A DNA stretch of 64,000 nt, taken from Lacihabitans sp. LS3-19 (lineage in GTDB: Bacteria > Bacteroidota > Bacteroidia > Cytophagales > Spirosomataceae). Shown one piece after another: positions 32,722 through 40,107 of the stretch (positions within the stretch are counted from its first letter, which is position 1; every line of letters starts with the position of its first letter). The position numbers were made by a program, and so were the translations under genes. The stretch is taken from contig NZ_RJUA01000001.1 of assembly GCF_024343575.1 (NCBI RefSeq), positions 124,001 through 188,000 on the forward strand, written 5' to 3'. The notes below the pieces were generated by a model, which worked only from the letters and a program-made list of their open reading frames with translations, was not told the origin of the DNA and made no database searches.

Positions 32722-34543
32722 ATCCCTTTTTAGCATCCAGCATCTTTCCTAAAATTTTAGCCAAACGCATGGCTTGGTCAAAATCCCCATCTATTTTTAG
32801 GCGGCCTTGAATAAAAGCCGTCTGTACGTCAAGCTTTCCAGTTGCTATTTTTACAAGATATTCTTCATTTATTGAAAATGTGGCATCGGGGTTTTCAGCT
32901 TTTCCGGCACTCACAGTTCCTGGGTATTTGCTTATATCGACAATCCATTTTGAGTTAGCATCATTTTTTACATTAAACTGAAACAAACCAGTTTTTGGTT
33001 TTCCATTATCAGGAATTTTCTTTAGAAATGTTCCCAATTCCGCAAACAATTTGTCTGAGGCTGGTTTGCTAACTTTCTTTGGTGCTTTTGCTTTTTGTTT
33101 CTTTTCTAAGTTCAAAACAGCGGCCTCCAGTTCGTTGGCAGATTCTCTGATATATTTCGTAAAATTATCCAAATCAGGCATGGAGTTAACGTCAGAAAAC
33201 GGACTAATGGTTACGTGTCCGTCATAACTTAATATGGTTATTATCAGCCCCATACCATCAATAATAGGAGCGGAGCCCATCACCGTTATCATTTTATGTC
33301 CATTGATATAAAGCGGAATTTTTGGCCCGGGTACATTGGTAATAGCCACATTAAATACAGGTTTGTGCATTTCCGAAATCTTGTATTTCGAATACAAGCG
33401 AGCTGCTTGGTTGGCTATTCCGAAAGGGATTGCTTCGGCCATATTGGCGAGTGTTTTGGCTCCCATGGCACCCTGATAGGTTTTGCCTCGGTTGGTGTTT
33501 TCCTGTATAGCTTCAAGTCTAGCAATCGGGTCTTCTATATGTGTGGCTATCTGTACCAACATCGCCGAAAGCTGATTGTCAAACTCTTCTTTGTCCTTGT
33601 TTCGGGTCGAAATAGGCACCATAGCTACCAGTGACTTCTCCGGCAATTTGTTTTTTTCTTTTAGGTATCTTCTTAATGCACCAGAGCAAATTGCCAAAAG
33701 CACGTCATTTACGGTAGCATTCATTGTGTTTTTCAAAACCAAAATTCTATCCAAAGAAAGTATAGCCGAATTCCATTTTCTTCTTGCCGCAATGATTCCA
33801 TTTAGTGGCGTATGTGGTGCTGTAAACGGTACAGTTGGTAATTCGGTCTTTTGAATTCGTGTCAAAAATCCAGCTTTCAGTGTTGCTTTTAAAGTATTTG
33901 AGACCAATTTCGGAAACTTCAAAGGATCTTTTGCAAAACTAAGCGTACTGTTTAATATCAAAGCAGCCTCGTTAGGTATTTTGGCAGGTTTAAATGGTTT
34001 TGGTTCGGGAATTTCTTTGGTTTCGGGTGTAAAATCTAAGAATAAACTGAGCAAACCTGCACCTCCTACACCATCTACTGCTACGTGGTGAATTTTAGAG
34101 ATAATAGCAACCGACCCTTTGGGCACTTGCGGAATGTTTTCAAGCCCTTCTACAAAAGTCATAGACCAAAGCGGACGGTTTTGGTCCAATGGCTCACTAA
34201 AAATATCTGAAGCGGTTTTTCTTAAATCTTTCCACTCACCAGGCTTAGGCAAGGCGATATGTTTGATGTGTAAATCAATGTCAAAGTTGGGGTCATCTAC
34301 CCAATATGGATAATCAATACTAAGCGGAACATATATTAAGCGTTGTCTTAATTTTTCGAACTGATGAATACGAGAATGTACTGTTTTTTTGAAAGTCTCA
34401 AAATCTATAGAACCTTCTATGATTACCACTGAACCGATGTTCATGGGGCTGGTTGGAGTTTCTGTATAAAGAAAAGCCGCATCCATACCAGACACCGCTT
34501 TGAGGTTATCAATTGTCAAGTTTTCGGTTAATTTTTCCAGCAT
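32720..34543 (-). CDS. wax ester synthase/diacylglycerol acyltransferase (WS/DGAT) fused to an SCP2 domain
   Basis: 607 residues. The first ~460 are a complete WS/DGAT: TPTSPMNIGS near the start, PLWSM near 124, the catalytic HHVAVDG at 152-158, TVNDVLLAICSGALR, and NVAITNVPGP. These enzymes esterify diacylglycerol or fatty alcohol with acyl-CoA to give triacylglycerol or wax ester. After a Lys-rich linker (KKQKAKAPKKVSKPA) the last ~115 residues are an SCP2 sterol/lipid-carrier domain (PDATFSINEEYLVKIATGKLD, FIQGRLKIDGDFDQAMRL in blocks). Usual WS/DGATs end near 450-480 residues, so the carrier fusion is notable. It is divergent from the next coat-like gene. Confidence 0.92.
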   Translation of the reverse strand: MLEKLTENLTIDNLKAVSGMDAAFLYTETPTSPMNIGSVVIIEGSIDFETFKKTVHSRIHQFEKLRQRLIYVPLSIDYPYWVDDPNFDIDLHIKHIALPKPGEWKDLRKTASDIFSEPLDQNRPLWSMTFVEGLENIPQVPKGSVAIISKIHHVAVDGVGGAGLLSLFLDFTPETKEIPEPKPFKPAKIPNEAALILNSTLSFAKDPLKFPKLVSNTLKATLKAGFLTRIQKTELPTVPFTAPHTPLNGIIAARRKWNSAILSLDRILVLKNTMNATVNDVLLAICSGALRRYLKEKNKLPEKSLVAMVPISTRNKDKEEFDNQLSAMLVQIATHIEDPIARLEAIQENTNRGKTYQGAMGAKTLANMAEAIPFGIANQAARLYSKYKISEMHKPVFNVAITNVPGPKIPLYINGHKMITVMGSAPIIDGMGLIITILSYDGHVTISPFSDVNSMPDLDNFTKYIRESANELEAAVLNLEKKQKAKAPKKVSKPASDKLFAELGTFLKKIPDNGKPKTGLFQFNVKNDANSKWIVDISKYPGTVSAGKAENPDATFSINEEYLVKIATGKLDVQTAFIQGRLKIDGDFDQAMRLAKILGKMLDAKKG

Positions 34544-34629
34544 TTTTATTTGTTTTTGAAGTGAGCCTATTAATCCTTATTTTTATATAAAATTTTGAAA
34601 TAGTACAAATATTTACGAAATATAAAGAA

Positions 34630-35181
34630 ATGGCGGAAAAAAAAGAAGAAACGGCCTCTTTTGTTCTGAGGTTGTCTCAAAAGATATACAAAGGAGAAGA
34701 CGGAGAGTCGCATATTCAATATCGTGGCAACATTAGGCATGTTCAATCAGGTGATGAATCTAGGCTGACTAGCTTTGAAGGAGTTGAAGAATTTGTGTCT
34801 TCCAAACTTACGGACCTGACTAAAAAAGCCATAGAAGATAAGCCCGAAGAAGAGCAGAAAGGTATATTGACAAAGAGTTTTGATTTTTGGAAAAAGGTTG
34901 CAACGGCTACGCCAAAATTGGTAATAGATTCCATAAAAGACCCTAAAAAACAAGCCCATCAGATTCAAGAACAAATCCAAGATCAGATTCATCAATTTGG
35001 AGATGCTATTAGCCATAAAATTGAAGAAAAAATAGGAGGGAAGCTGGACATTGAAAATATATTGAGTCCATCAAAATCAGAAATAAAGCAGATTTTAGAT
35101 ACGCTTTCGGCATTGAGCACCCAAGTGGAAAAACTGAACATGCAAATGGAGGCTATGAATAAACCTACCAAAAAGAAATAG
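34630..35181 (+). CDS. helical, granule-associated-like protein of unknown family
   Basis: 183 residues, no signal. The N-terminal part is mixed beta/charged (ASFVLRLSQKIYKG, IQYRGNIRHVQSG). A middle region is rich in Lys/Glu, and the C-terminal region is a coiled-coil-like run (QIQEQIQDQIHQFGDAISHKIEEKIGGKL, in blocks; LSALSTQVEKLNMQMEAM). The C-terminal pattern recalls phasin tails. It is the first gene of an apparent operon with the BTAD regulator (6-base gap) and the HigA-like gene, and divergent from WS/DGAT. Function inferred from context only. Confidence 0.5.
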   Translation: MAEKKEETASFVLRLSQKIYKGEDGESHIQYRGNIRHVQSGDESRLTSFEGVEEFVSSKLTDLTKKAIEDKPEEEQKGILTKSFDFWKKVATATPKLVIDSIKDPKKQAHQIQEQIQDQIHQFGDAISHKIEEKIGGKLDIENILSPSKSEIKQILDTLSALSTQVEKLNMQMEAMNKPTKKK

Positions 35182-35187
35182 GCTCTG

Positions 35188-35982
35188 ATGCGTGAAATAG
35201 ACAATATTTTGGCAAAAAAAACCACTGCTCGCGTAAAGGTGTACACTTTAGGTAAGTTTGAGGTGTGGGTTGACGGCCAAAAACTCAGCTCCAAAGACTG
35301 GGGCAGAGACAAGTCTATTCAGTTGTTTCAGTTTTTATTTTTAGCTCGCAATCGCCGGGCTATGCACAAAGATCAAATTGTAGATAAACTTTGGGAAGAT
35401 GACCTCGACGACCAAGGATTTAAGGTGGCACTTCATGGCATCAACAAGGCTCTAGAACCTTCCAGAAAAAGCCATTCTGAAACAAAATATGTGGTAAGAG
35501 TCGGGCATACTTATCAGTTAAATCTGGAGGATATTTGGGTAGATGCAATAGCCTTTGAAGCTTTGGTAAACCTTGGAAATCAAAATTTGAATGAAAACCC
35601 AAGCCTTGCAGAAAAAGCTTTTAGAGAGAGTTTAGCTATGCATGAGGGTTCTTTTTTGCCAGATAGGATTTATGAAGATTGGACCAGTGATGAGCGGGAG
35701 CGTATTCAATTGTTGTTTTTGAGCACATGCAATACCCTAGCCGAGCTTATTATAAATGAAAACCCAAACGAAAGCATACAATTATGCCAACAAGCATTAC
35801 TTTTGGACGTGGCTTGGGAAGAAGCCTATCGCATACAGATGGAAGCATATTTTATAAAAGGCAATAGGCCAATGGCCATAAAAACATATCAAGTATGTGA
35901 GAAAGTTTTGCAAGAAGAATTGGGCATAAAGCCTTTGCCCGACACAAAAAAAATGTATTATAAAATAGTGGAAGCGGAATGA
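35188..35982 (+). CDS. BTAD/SARP-like transcriptional regulator
   Basis: 264 residues. An OmpR-type winged helix occupies about 18-105 (VYTLGKFEVWVDGQKL, QLFQFLFLARNRRAMHKDQIVDKLWE, VALHGINKALEP, YVVRVGHTYQL). A bacterial transcriptional activation domain of TPR-like repeats fills about 115-260 (ESLAMHEGSFLPDRIYEDWTSDERERIQLLFL in blocks, CEKVLQEELGIKPLPDTKKMY). This is the core of SARP activators, common in actinomycetes and uncommon here. SARPs bind heptamer direct repeats 11 bp apart near -35, and two such promoters lie on either side of this gene. It is probably co-transcribed with the preceding coat-like gene. Confidence 0.88.
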   Translation: MREIDNILAKKTTARVKVYTLGKFEVWVDGQKLSSKDWGRDKSIQLFQFLFLARNRRAMHKDQIVDKLWEDDLDDQGFKVALHGINKALEPSRKSHSETKYVVRVGHTYQLNLEDIWVDAIAFEALVNLGNQNLNENPSLAEKAFRESLAMHEGSFLPDRIYEDWTSDERERIQLLFLSTCNTLAELIINENPNESIQLCQQALLLDVAWEEAYRIQMEAYFIKGNRPMAIKTYQVCEKVLQEELGIKPLPDTKKMYYKIVEAE

Positions 35983-36013
35983 TGATAAAAAGACGCTAAA
36001 AACATAAAGTATA

Positions 36014-36373
36014 ATGGATAACATTGAAAACGATAAATATTATGAAATGGCCTTAGAAAAAGTCCAGTCATTAATGTTAAAAAAGCCAGACAAGGCGAGC
36101 TTAGAAGGACAAGAATTAGAAATGTTGATAACCTTAATTGAGGCCTACGAAGATATTCATTTTCCAATGAGTGCTAGTGATCCTATTGCCTATTTACACT
36201 TTAAAATGCAGCAAGAAAATCTAAAGCAAAAGGATTTAATACCATTTATTGGAGATAAATCAAAAGTGTCAAAAGTGCTTAACAAGAAACAGGAATTAAC
36301 AGTATTAATGATTAAAAAACTAAGCCTAGGCCTCAATATTCCATTAAATTATTTGATTTCTCTTAGTGTATAA
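36014..36373 (+). CDS. HigA-like XRE-family regulator without a toxin partner
   Basis: A 119-residue HigA-type protein. The N-terminal helical extension has the HigA pattern (LEGQELEMLITLIEAYEDIHFPM, in part; SDPIAYLHFKMQQ), then a helix-turn-helix (LKQKDLIPFIGDKSKVSKVLNKKQELTVLMIKKLSLGL in blocks). In usual higBA loci a HigB toxin gene precedes it; here a BTAD regulator does. It may be an orphan antitoxin reused as a repressor. Its stop lies 7 bases before the TGTAACT boxes of the next promoter. Confidence 0.8.
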   Translation: MDNIENDKYYEMALEKVQSLMLKKPDKASLEGQELEMLITLIEAYEDIHFPMSASDPIAYLHFKMQQENLKQKDLIPFIGDKSKVSKVLNKKQELTVLMIKKLSLGLNIPLNYLISLSV

Positions 36374-36380
36374 ATTTCTT

Positions 36381-36415
36381 TGTAACTTATCTGTAACTCC
36401 TTGATAATAAATTTG
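36381..36415 (+). promoter_or_regulatory. promoter with SARP-like direct repeats (TGTAACT x2) and -7 box
   Basis: TGTAACT at 36381-36387 and 36392-36398 (period 11), 9 bp, then TAAATTTG at 36408-36415. The ATG follows at 36446. Every spacing equals that of the promoter at 31862-31896. Confidence 0.75.
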
Positions 36416-36445
36416 TGTATATTTTATTTTTAAACAAAACAAATA

Positions 36446-36904
36446 ATGGAAAATACACCAAAAACAGTAGTAAAAAATACAACAGCTGCAAAAAAAACAA
36501 CAACAGCTAGAAAGCCTAAAGTTACGGTTGTAAAGCCAATAGAAGAAATAAAAACAGAAGCACCCAAAGCAGCAAGTCCGAAAGAAAAATCTACTTTAGA
36601 CAAAGCCATAGAAGTTGGAAAAATTACTGGGAGTATTGTTGGTAAAGCGGGTGGGAAAATATTAAATTCATCTTTGAAAACAACCAAAACTATCGCTGGA
36701 ATGTACTCAAAAGCTGGAAAGTCTGCTTTTAAAATAGGTAAAGAGTTGTTAGCAGATACTACTAAAGTAGTGGTTAGCAACCAGAAAACTGTAAGAGAGA
36801 CATCAGCAAAGGCATTTAAAGAAACTGTAGAAACTATAAAGGAAAGCCATATTATCGAGAATCCTTTGAAAGTTATTTTGAAAAACAAAAAGACTAAAAA
36901 ATAA
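36446..36904 (+). CDS. Lys/Ala/Thr-rich phasin-like or histone-H1-like small protein
   Basis: 152 residues. The N-terminal ~45 residues are basic and low-complexity (TTAAKKTTTARKPKVTVVKP), resembling the N-terminus of the 31941 product. A Gly-containing hydrophobic segment (KITGSIVGKAGGKIL) and a helical tail with a basic end (LKNKKTKK) follow. It could coat lipid granules or bind nucleic acid. Co-control with the 31941 gene and direct coupling to a monoacylglycerol-lipase-like gene (TAATG overlap) favour the lipid role. Confidence 0.55.
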   Translation: MENTPKTVVKNTTAAKKTTTARKPKVTVVKPIEEIKTEAPKAASPKEKSTLDKAIEVGKITGSIVGKAGGKILNSSLKTTKTIAGMYSKAGKSAFKIGKELLADTTKVVVSNQKTVRETSAKAFKETVETIKESHIIENPLKVILKNKKTKK

Positions 36905-37710
36905 TGTTAAAATCGACCGGAGGAATAAATCTATTTACCCAAAATTATTTTGTGGATAAGCCAGTGGGCAATATTTTATTGGTACACGGTTTGGCTGAAC
37001 ATTGTGGCAGATACGCTCATGTAGCCGATGCCTTAAATAAAATTGGACTCAATGTTTATAGTTTTGACCTTCGTGGACACGGTAAATCAGATGGACCTAG
37101 GGCTTTTGTAAAAAGCATAGATGAATTTAGAGAAGATGTTGAGGTTGTTTATAATTCTATTCCAAAAGATTTGCCAACGTTTATTTTGGGTCATAGTCTT
37201 GGTGGATTGATTACCCTCAATTTTCTGATGTTTAGAGAAAGAACAGATATTGATGGAGTTATTTTTTCGGGTGCTGCTCTTGAAATAGGAGAGGACATTA
37301 CGCCATTTACCCAAAAAGTAGTTACATTTTTAGCAAAAATAGCCCCTAAGTTGCCGACCGTGAAACTTGATCCAAAGACTGTATCAAGAGACCTCAAAGA
37401 AGTTGAAAAATACGCCAATGACCCTCTAAACTATCATGGAGGTACAAAAGCAGGATTGGGATTAGCTATGCTAAATGGTATAAATAAACTTAAATCGCAG
37501 TTTAAAGATTTCACCTATCCAGTTTTAATAATGCACGGTGAAGGAGACAAATTGGCAAATCCGGAAGGCTCAAAAGCTTTGTATAGCCAATGCACAAGCA
37601 CCGACAAAACCTTGAAAATATGGGATGGAGCCTTTCATGAGATTTTTAATGAAATAAACAAAAATGAGATTATTCAATATACTACACATTGGATAAAAGA
37701 GCGGATTTAA
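36904..37710 (+). CDS. monoacylglycerol lipase-like alpha/beta hydrolase
   Basis: 268 residues of the Hydrolase_4/serine aminopeptidase S33 group close to bacterial and eukaryotic monoacylglycerol lipases. It has LLVHGLAEHCGRY (the HG-x-x-EH-x-x-RY signature), FDLRGHGKSDGPR, the nucleophile GHSLGG, Asp in MHGEGDKLANPEGS and His in WDGAFHEIFNE. It would release glycerol and fatty acid from monoacylglycerol in the cytoplasm. Its ATG shares a base with the previous stop codon, and the next hydrolase starts two bases after its own stop, so three genes form one operon. Confidence 0.88.
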   Translation: MLKSTGGINLFTQNYFVDKPVGNILLVHGLAEHCGRYAHVADALNKIGLNVYSFDLRGHGKSDGPRAFVKSIDEFREDVEVVYNSIPKDLPTFILGHSLGGLITLNFLMFRERTDIDGVIFSGAALEIGEDITPFTQKVVTFLAKIAPKLPTVKLDPKTVSRDLKEVEKYANDPLNYHGGTKAGLGLAMLNGINKLKSQFKDFTYPVLIMHGEGDKLANPEGSKALYSQCTSTDKTLKIWDGAFHEIFNEINKNEIIQYTTHWIKERI

Positions 37711-37711
37711 T

Positions 37712-38401
37712 ATGGACGAAGAAATAAAAAAACCATCGCTTTTTTTACACTTAACCGAGATCTTTCGGGCTTTTTTTGAAACTATCTTTGGTCTGTTTTT
37801 TTTAATAAAAACTGAAACCGCTTCTGTAAAAAACGGAAAAGTAATATTGGTTTTGCCTGGTTTATTAAGCTCGGATTTTACGACTTCTATACTTAGAAAA
37901 TACCTTACCAAGCTCGGTTTTCAGGTTTATGGTTGGGGATTGGGTAGAAACTTGGGTAGGTTGAAATATCTTCAGCCTCTTGCACAACGAATAGAAGAAT
38001 TAAGCAAGAAACACAACAAAAAGATTATACTGATAGGCTGGAGCATGGGGGGGATTTTTGCAAGAGAACTTGCTAAAATGAAGCCAGAATATGTGGAAAA
38101 AGTGTTAACAATGGGCAGCCCCTTCGCCAATGTATATGCTCCAAACCACGCAAGATGGATTTTTGATTTATTAAACAATGCTTCAGACCTTAAAAAAGAA
38201 ACGGTAGATCAGCTTGGCGTACCACCAGCTTTACCAACAGTCGCTTTGTATTCAAAACAAGATGGCATAGTGCCATGGAAAGTATGCATGGATATTCCAG
38301 AAACTGCCCAACACCGAAATATTGAAATCAAAAGCAGCCATTTTGGGATGGGAGCCAATGCTTCGGTTTTGAAAACTGTGGGGGAGGTTTTGAAAGGCTA
38401 G
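37712..38401 (+). CDS. alpha/beta hydrolase of the lipid island (paralog of the 26385 gene)
   Basis: 229 residues. The nucleophile motif is GWSMGG near 113, with LPGLLSSDFTTSILRKYL, YGWGLGRNLGRLKYL, the acid in YSKQDGIVPWKVC and the His in IKSSHFGMGANASVL. It shares the whole architecture with the 26385 product, so the two bracket the lipid island. A decayed copy of its last ~55 codons lies at 39919-40107. The substrate is unknown; acylglycerol or ester cleavage is inferred from neighbours. Confidence 0.75.
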   Translation: MDEEIKKPSLFLHLTEIFRAFFETIFGLFFLIKTETASVKNGKVILVLPGLLSSDFTTSILRKYLTKLGFQVYGWGLGRNLGRLKYLQPLAQRIEELSKKHNKKIILIGWSMGGIFARELAKMKPEYVEKVLTMGSPFANVYAPNHARWIFDLLNNASDLKKETVDQLGVPPALPTVALYSKQDGIVPWKVCMDIPETAQHRNIEIKSSHFGMGANASVLKTVGEVLKG

Positions 38402-38459
38402 TTTTTTATTTTATTCTTCAAAAAAACCCTTTGAATTTCTTGTTTAAAAATTTCAAAAA

Positions 38460-39725
38460 TCATAGAACAGCATTTTTTAAGTCTTTCAAATAGTTTTTTG
38501 AGCCTAAATACTGAAAAAGTAAAGCTATTATTAAACTGACAAAAATGCCGCAATAAGCCCATCTTAAACTCAAGTCTCCAAACCTTGGTAAAAGGGCGTC
38601 GCTGAGCAAACCGATTACAAGCGGTCCTCCACCCAATCCTATTAGATTGAGAACAAAAAATAATATTGCTGAAGCAAAAGCCCTCATTTTTGCATTTACT
38701 AAACTATGGGTAATGGCTATGGTAGGCCCTAAATATAGAGCAGTTAAGCAAGAGGTTAAGAAAATTCCAACATAAACAAATGAAACCTGATTGCTGAAGA
38801 AAGTTATAGCTACAAAAGGAAAGGAAATAATGCCTGCTATCATAGGTACCCAAATGTGCCATCTCATATCTTTATGGCTGTTTTTATCTGACAAATACCC
38901 TCCCAAAAAAGTACCAATACCGCCACCTATTCCCATAGTTAAACCAAGGACAATACCTGCTGTGGCAATGTCGACATGATGAACTCTGTTCAAAAATGCA
39001 GGCATAAAATTACCGATTCCATAAATACTAAATCCCTGAAAACCAGAGGCTAGAGCAACAAAAATGAATGTTCTTTTTTTCATTAAAGTTTGCAATACTT
39101 CTTTTAATGTAGGATTAATGGAGCTCAAGTCTGCGGCATCAGAAAGCCCCCTTATCGGTTCTTTGATAGAAAAGTACACAATAATTGCAAACAACAAACC
39201 TGGAATTCCAATCGCATAAAATGCATTTCGCCATCCGAACGATTTGGCAATTACACCTCCAATTATGAAGCCCAACAGGATTCCGATGTAGATTCCCATA
39301 GAATAAATAGACAGTGCAGTGGCTCGTTGTTTTAATGGGAAATAGTCAGAAATTATTGAATGAGCAGGTGGGCTTCCTCCAGCTTCTCCAACGCCAACAC
39401 CAACCCTAGCTAAAAGCAACTGAAAAAAGTTTTTTGACATTCCGGAAATGGCCGTCATGGCAGACCACAAAGCAAGACTTGCAACAATAATATTTTTGCG
39501 ATTGCTTCTATCTGCGAATCTTGCGATAGGGATACCGAGAATTACATAAAATGCAGCAAATGTGAGACCAGTAAGTAAGCCAAGTTGCGTATCAGACAAG
39601 CTAAGTTCAGCTTTTATAGGCTCCTGAAGAATCACCAATATTTGTCTATCAATAAAATTGAAAACATATACTATGGTAAGCAAAAGAAGTACTTTCCACT
39701 TATAATTTGGGTTTAATTCTTTCAT
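38460..39725 (-). CDS. spinster-type MFS transporter
   Basis: 421 residues with 12 predicted membrane spans. The N-terminal VYVFNFIDRQILVILQEPIK (in part) and the loop GIPIARFADRSNRKNI, plus ARVGVGVGEAGGSPPAHSII, are typical of the spinster-like MFS branch. Eukaryotic Spns proteins carry lysolipids; substrates of bacterial members are unknown. It converges on the hydrolase operon of the lipid island and could move a lipid-related compound, which is inference only. Confidence 0.8.
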   Translation of the reverse strand: MKELNPNYKWKVLLLLTIVYVFNFIDRQILVILQEPIKAELSLSDTQLGLLTGLTFAAFYVILGIPIARFADRSNRKNIIVASLALWSAMTAISGMSKNFFQLLLARVGVGVGEAGGSPPAHSIISDYFPLKQRATALSIYSMGIYIGILLGFIIGGVIAKSFGWRNAFYAIGIPGLLFAIIVYFSIKEPIRGLSDAADLSSINPTLKEVLQTLMKKRTFIFVALASGFQGFSIYGIGNFMPAFLNRVHHVDIATAGIVLGLTMGIGGGIGTFLGGYLSDKNSHKDMRWHIWVPMIAGIISFPFVAITFFSNQVSFVYVGIFLTSCLTALYLGPTIAITHSLVNAKMRAFASAILFFVLNLIGLGGGPLVIGLLSDALLPRFGDLSLRWAYCGIFVSLIIALLFQYLGSKNYLKDLKNAVL

Positions 39726-39918
39726 GTTTTTATTAAGGTTTTTTGGGTATTGATTTTAAGATCAACACTTTATATAAACAAGGTATAAAACATTTTTAAC
39801 TCTTTTGTTATTAGAGGGTTAAAATTGTCATGCATTAAGATGGAAAGTAAAATTAGCTTTAAGTACCGATTGGTTATAATATTTGATGAATTAAAAGAAG
39901 TCTAATGGTTTGGACGGG

Positions 39919-40107
39919 ATGTAACCATATCTCAAGCTTTACAAACACTTGCTATATTTTCAAAACAAGATGGTATAGTGCCATGGAAAGTTTATATGGA
40001 TACACTTGAAACAGCCCAAAATAGAAATTTAGGAATCAAAAGCAGTCACTCTCGTATGGGAGCCAATACTTCGGTTTCAGAAATTGTGGGGGAGGTTTGG
40101 AAAACTA
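39919..40107 (+). pseudogene. decayed fragment duplicating the 3' end of the 37712 hydrolase gene
   Basis: Reading from 39919 gives DVTISQALQTLAIFSK, then QDGIVPWKVYMDTLETAQ, IKSSHSRMGANTSVSEIVGEVWK. These match the last ~60 residues of the 37712 product (PALPTVALYSK, QDGIVPWKVCMDIPETAQ, IKSSHFGMGANASVL, VGEVLK), with many identical bases. It has no start, no nucleophile and a changed Phe-Gly to Ser-Arg near the catalytic His. It is a partial duplication, separated from the source by the MFS gene. Confidence 0.9.

Noticed and set aside
38460-39725. Firm assignment of the MFS gene as a lysolipid exporter
   Set aside because: Spinster-type similarity and neighbourhood are suggestive, but substrates of bacterial members are not established.
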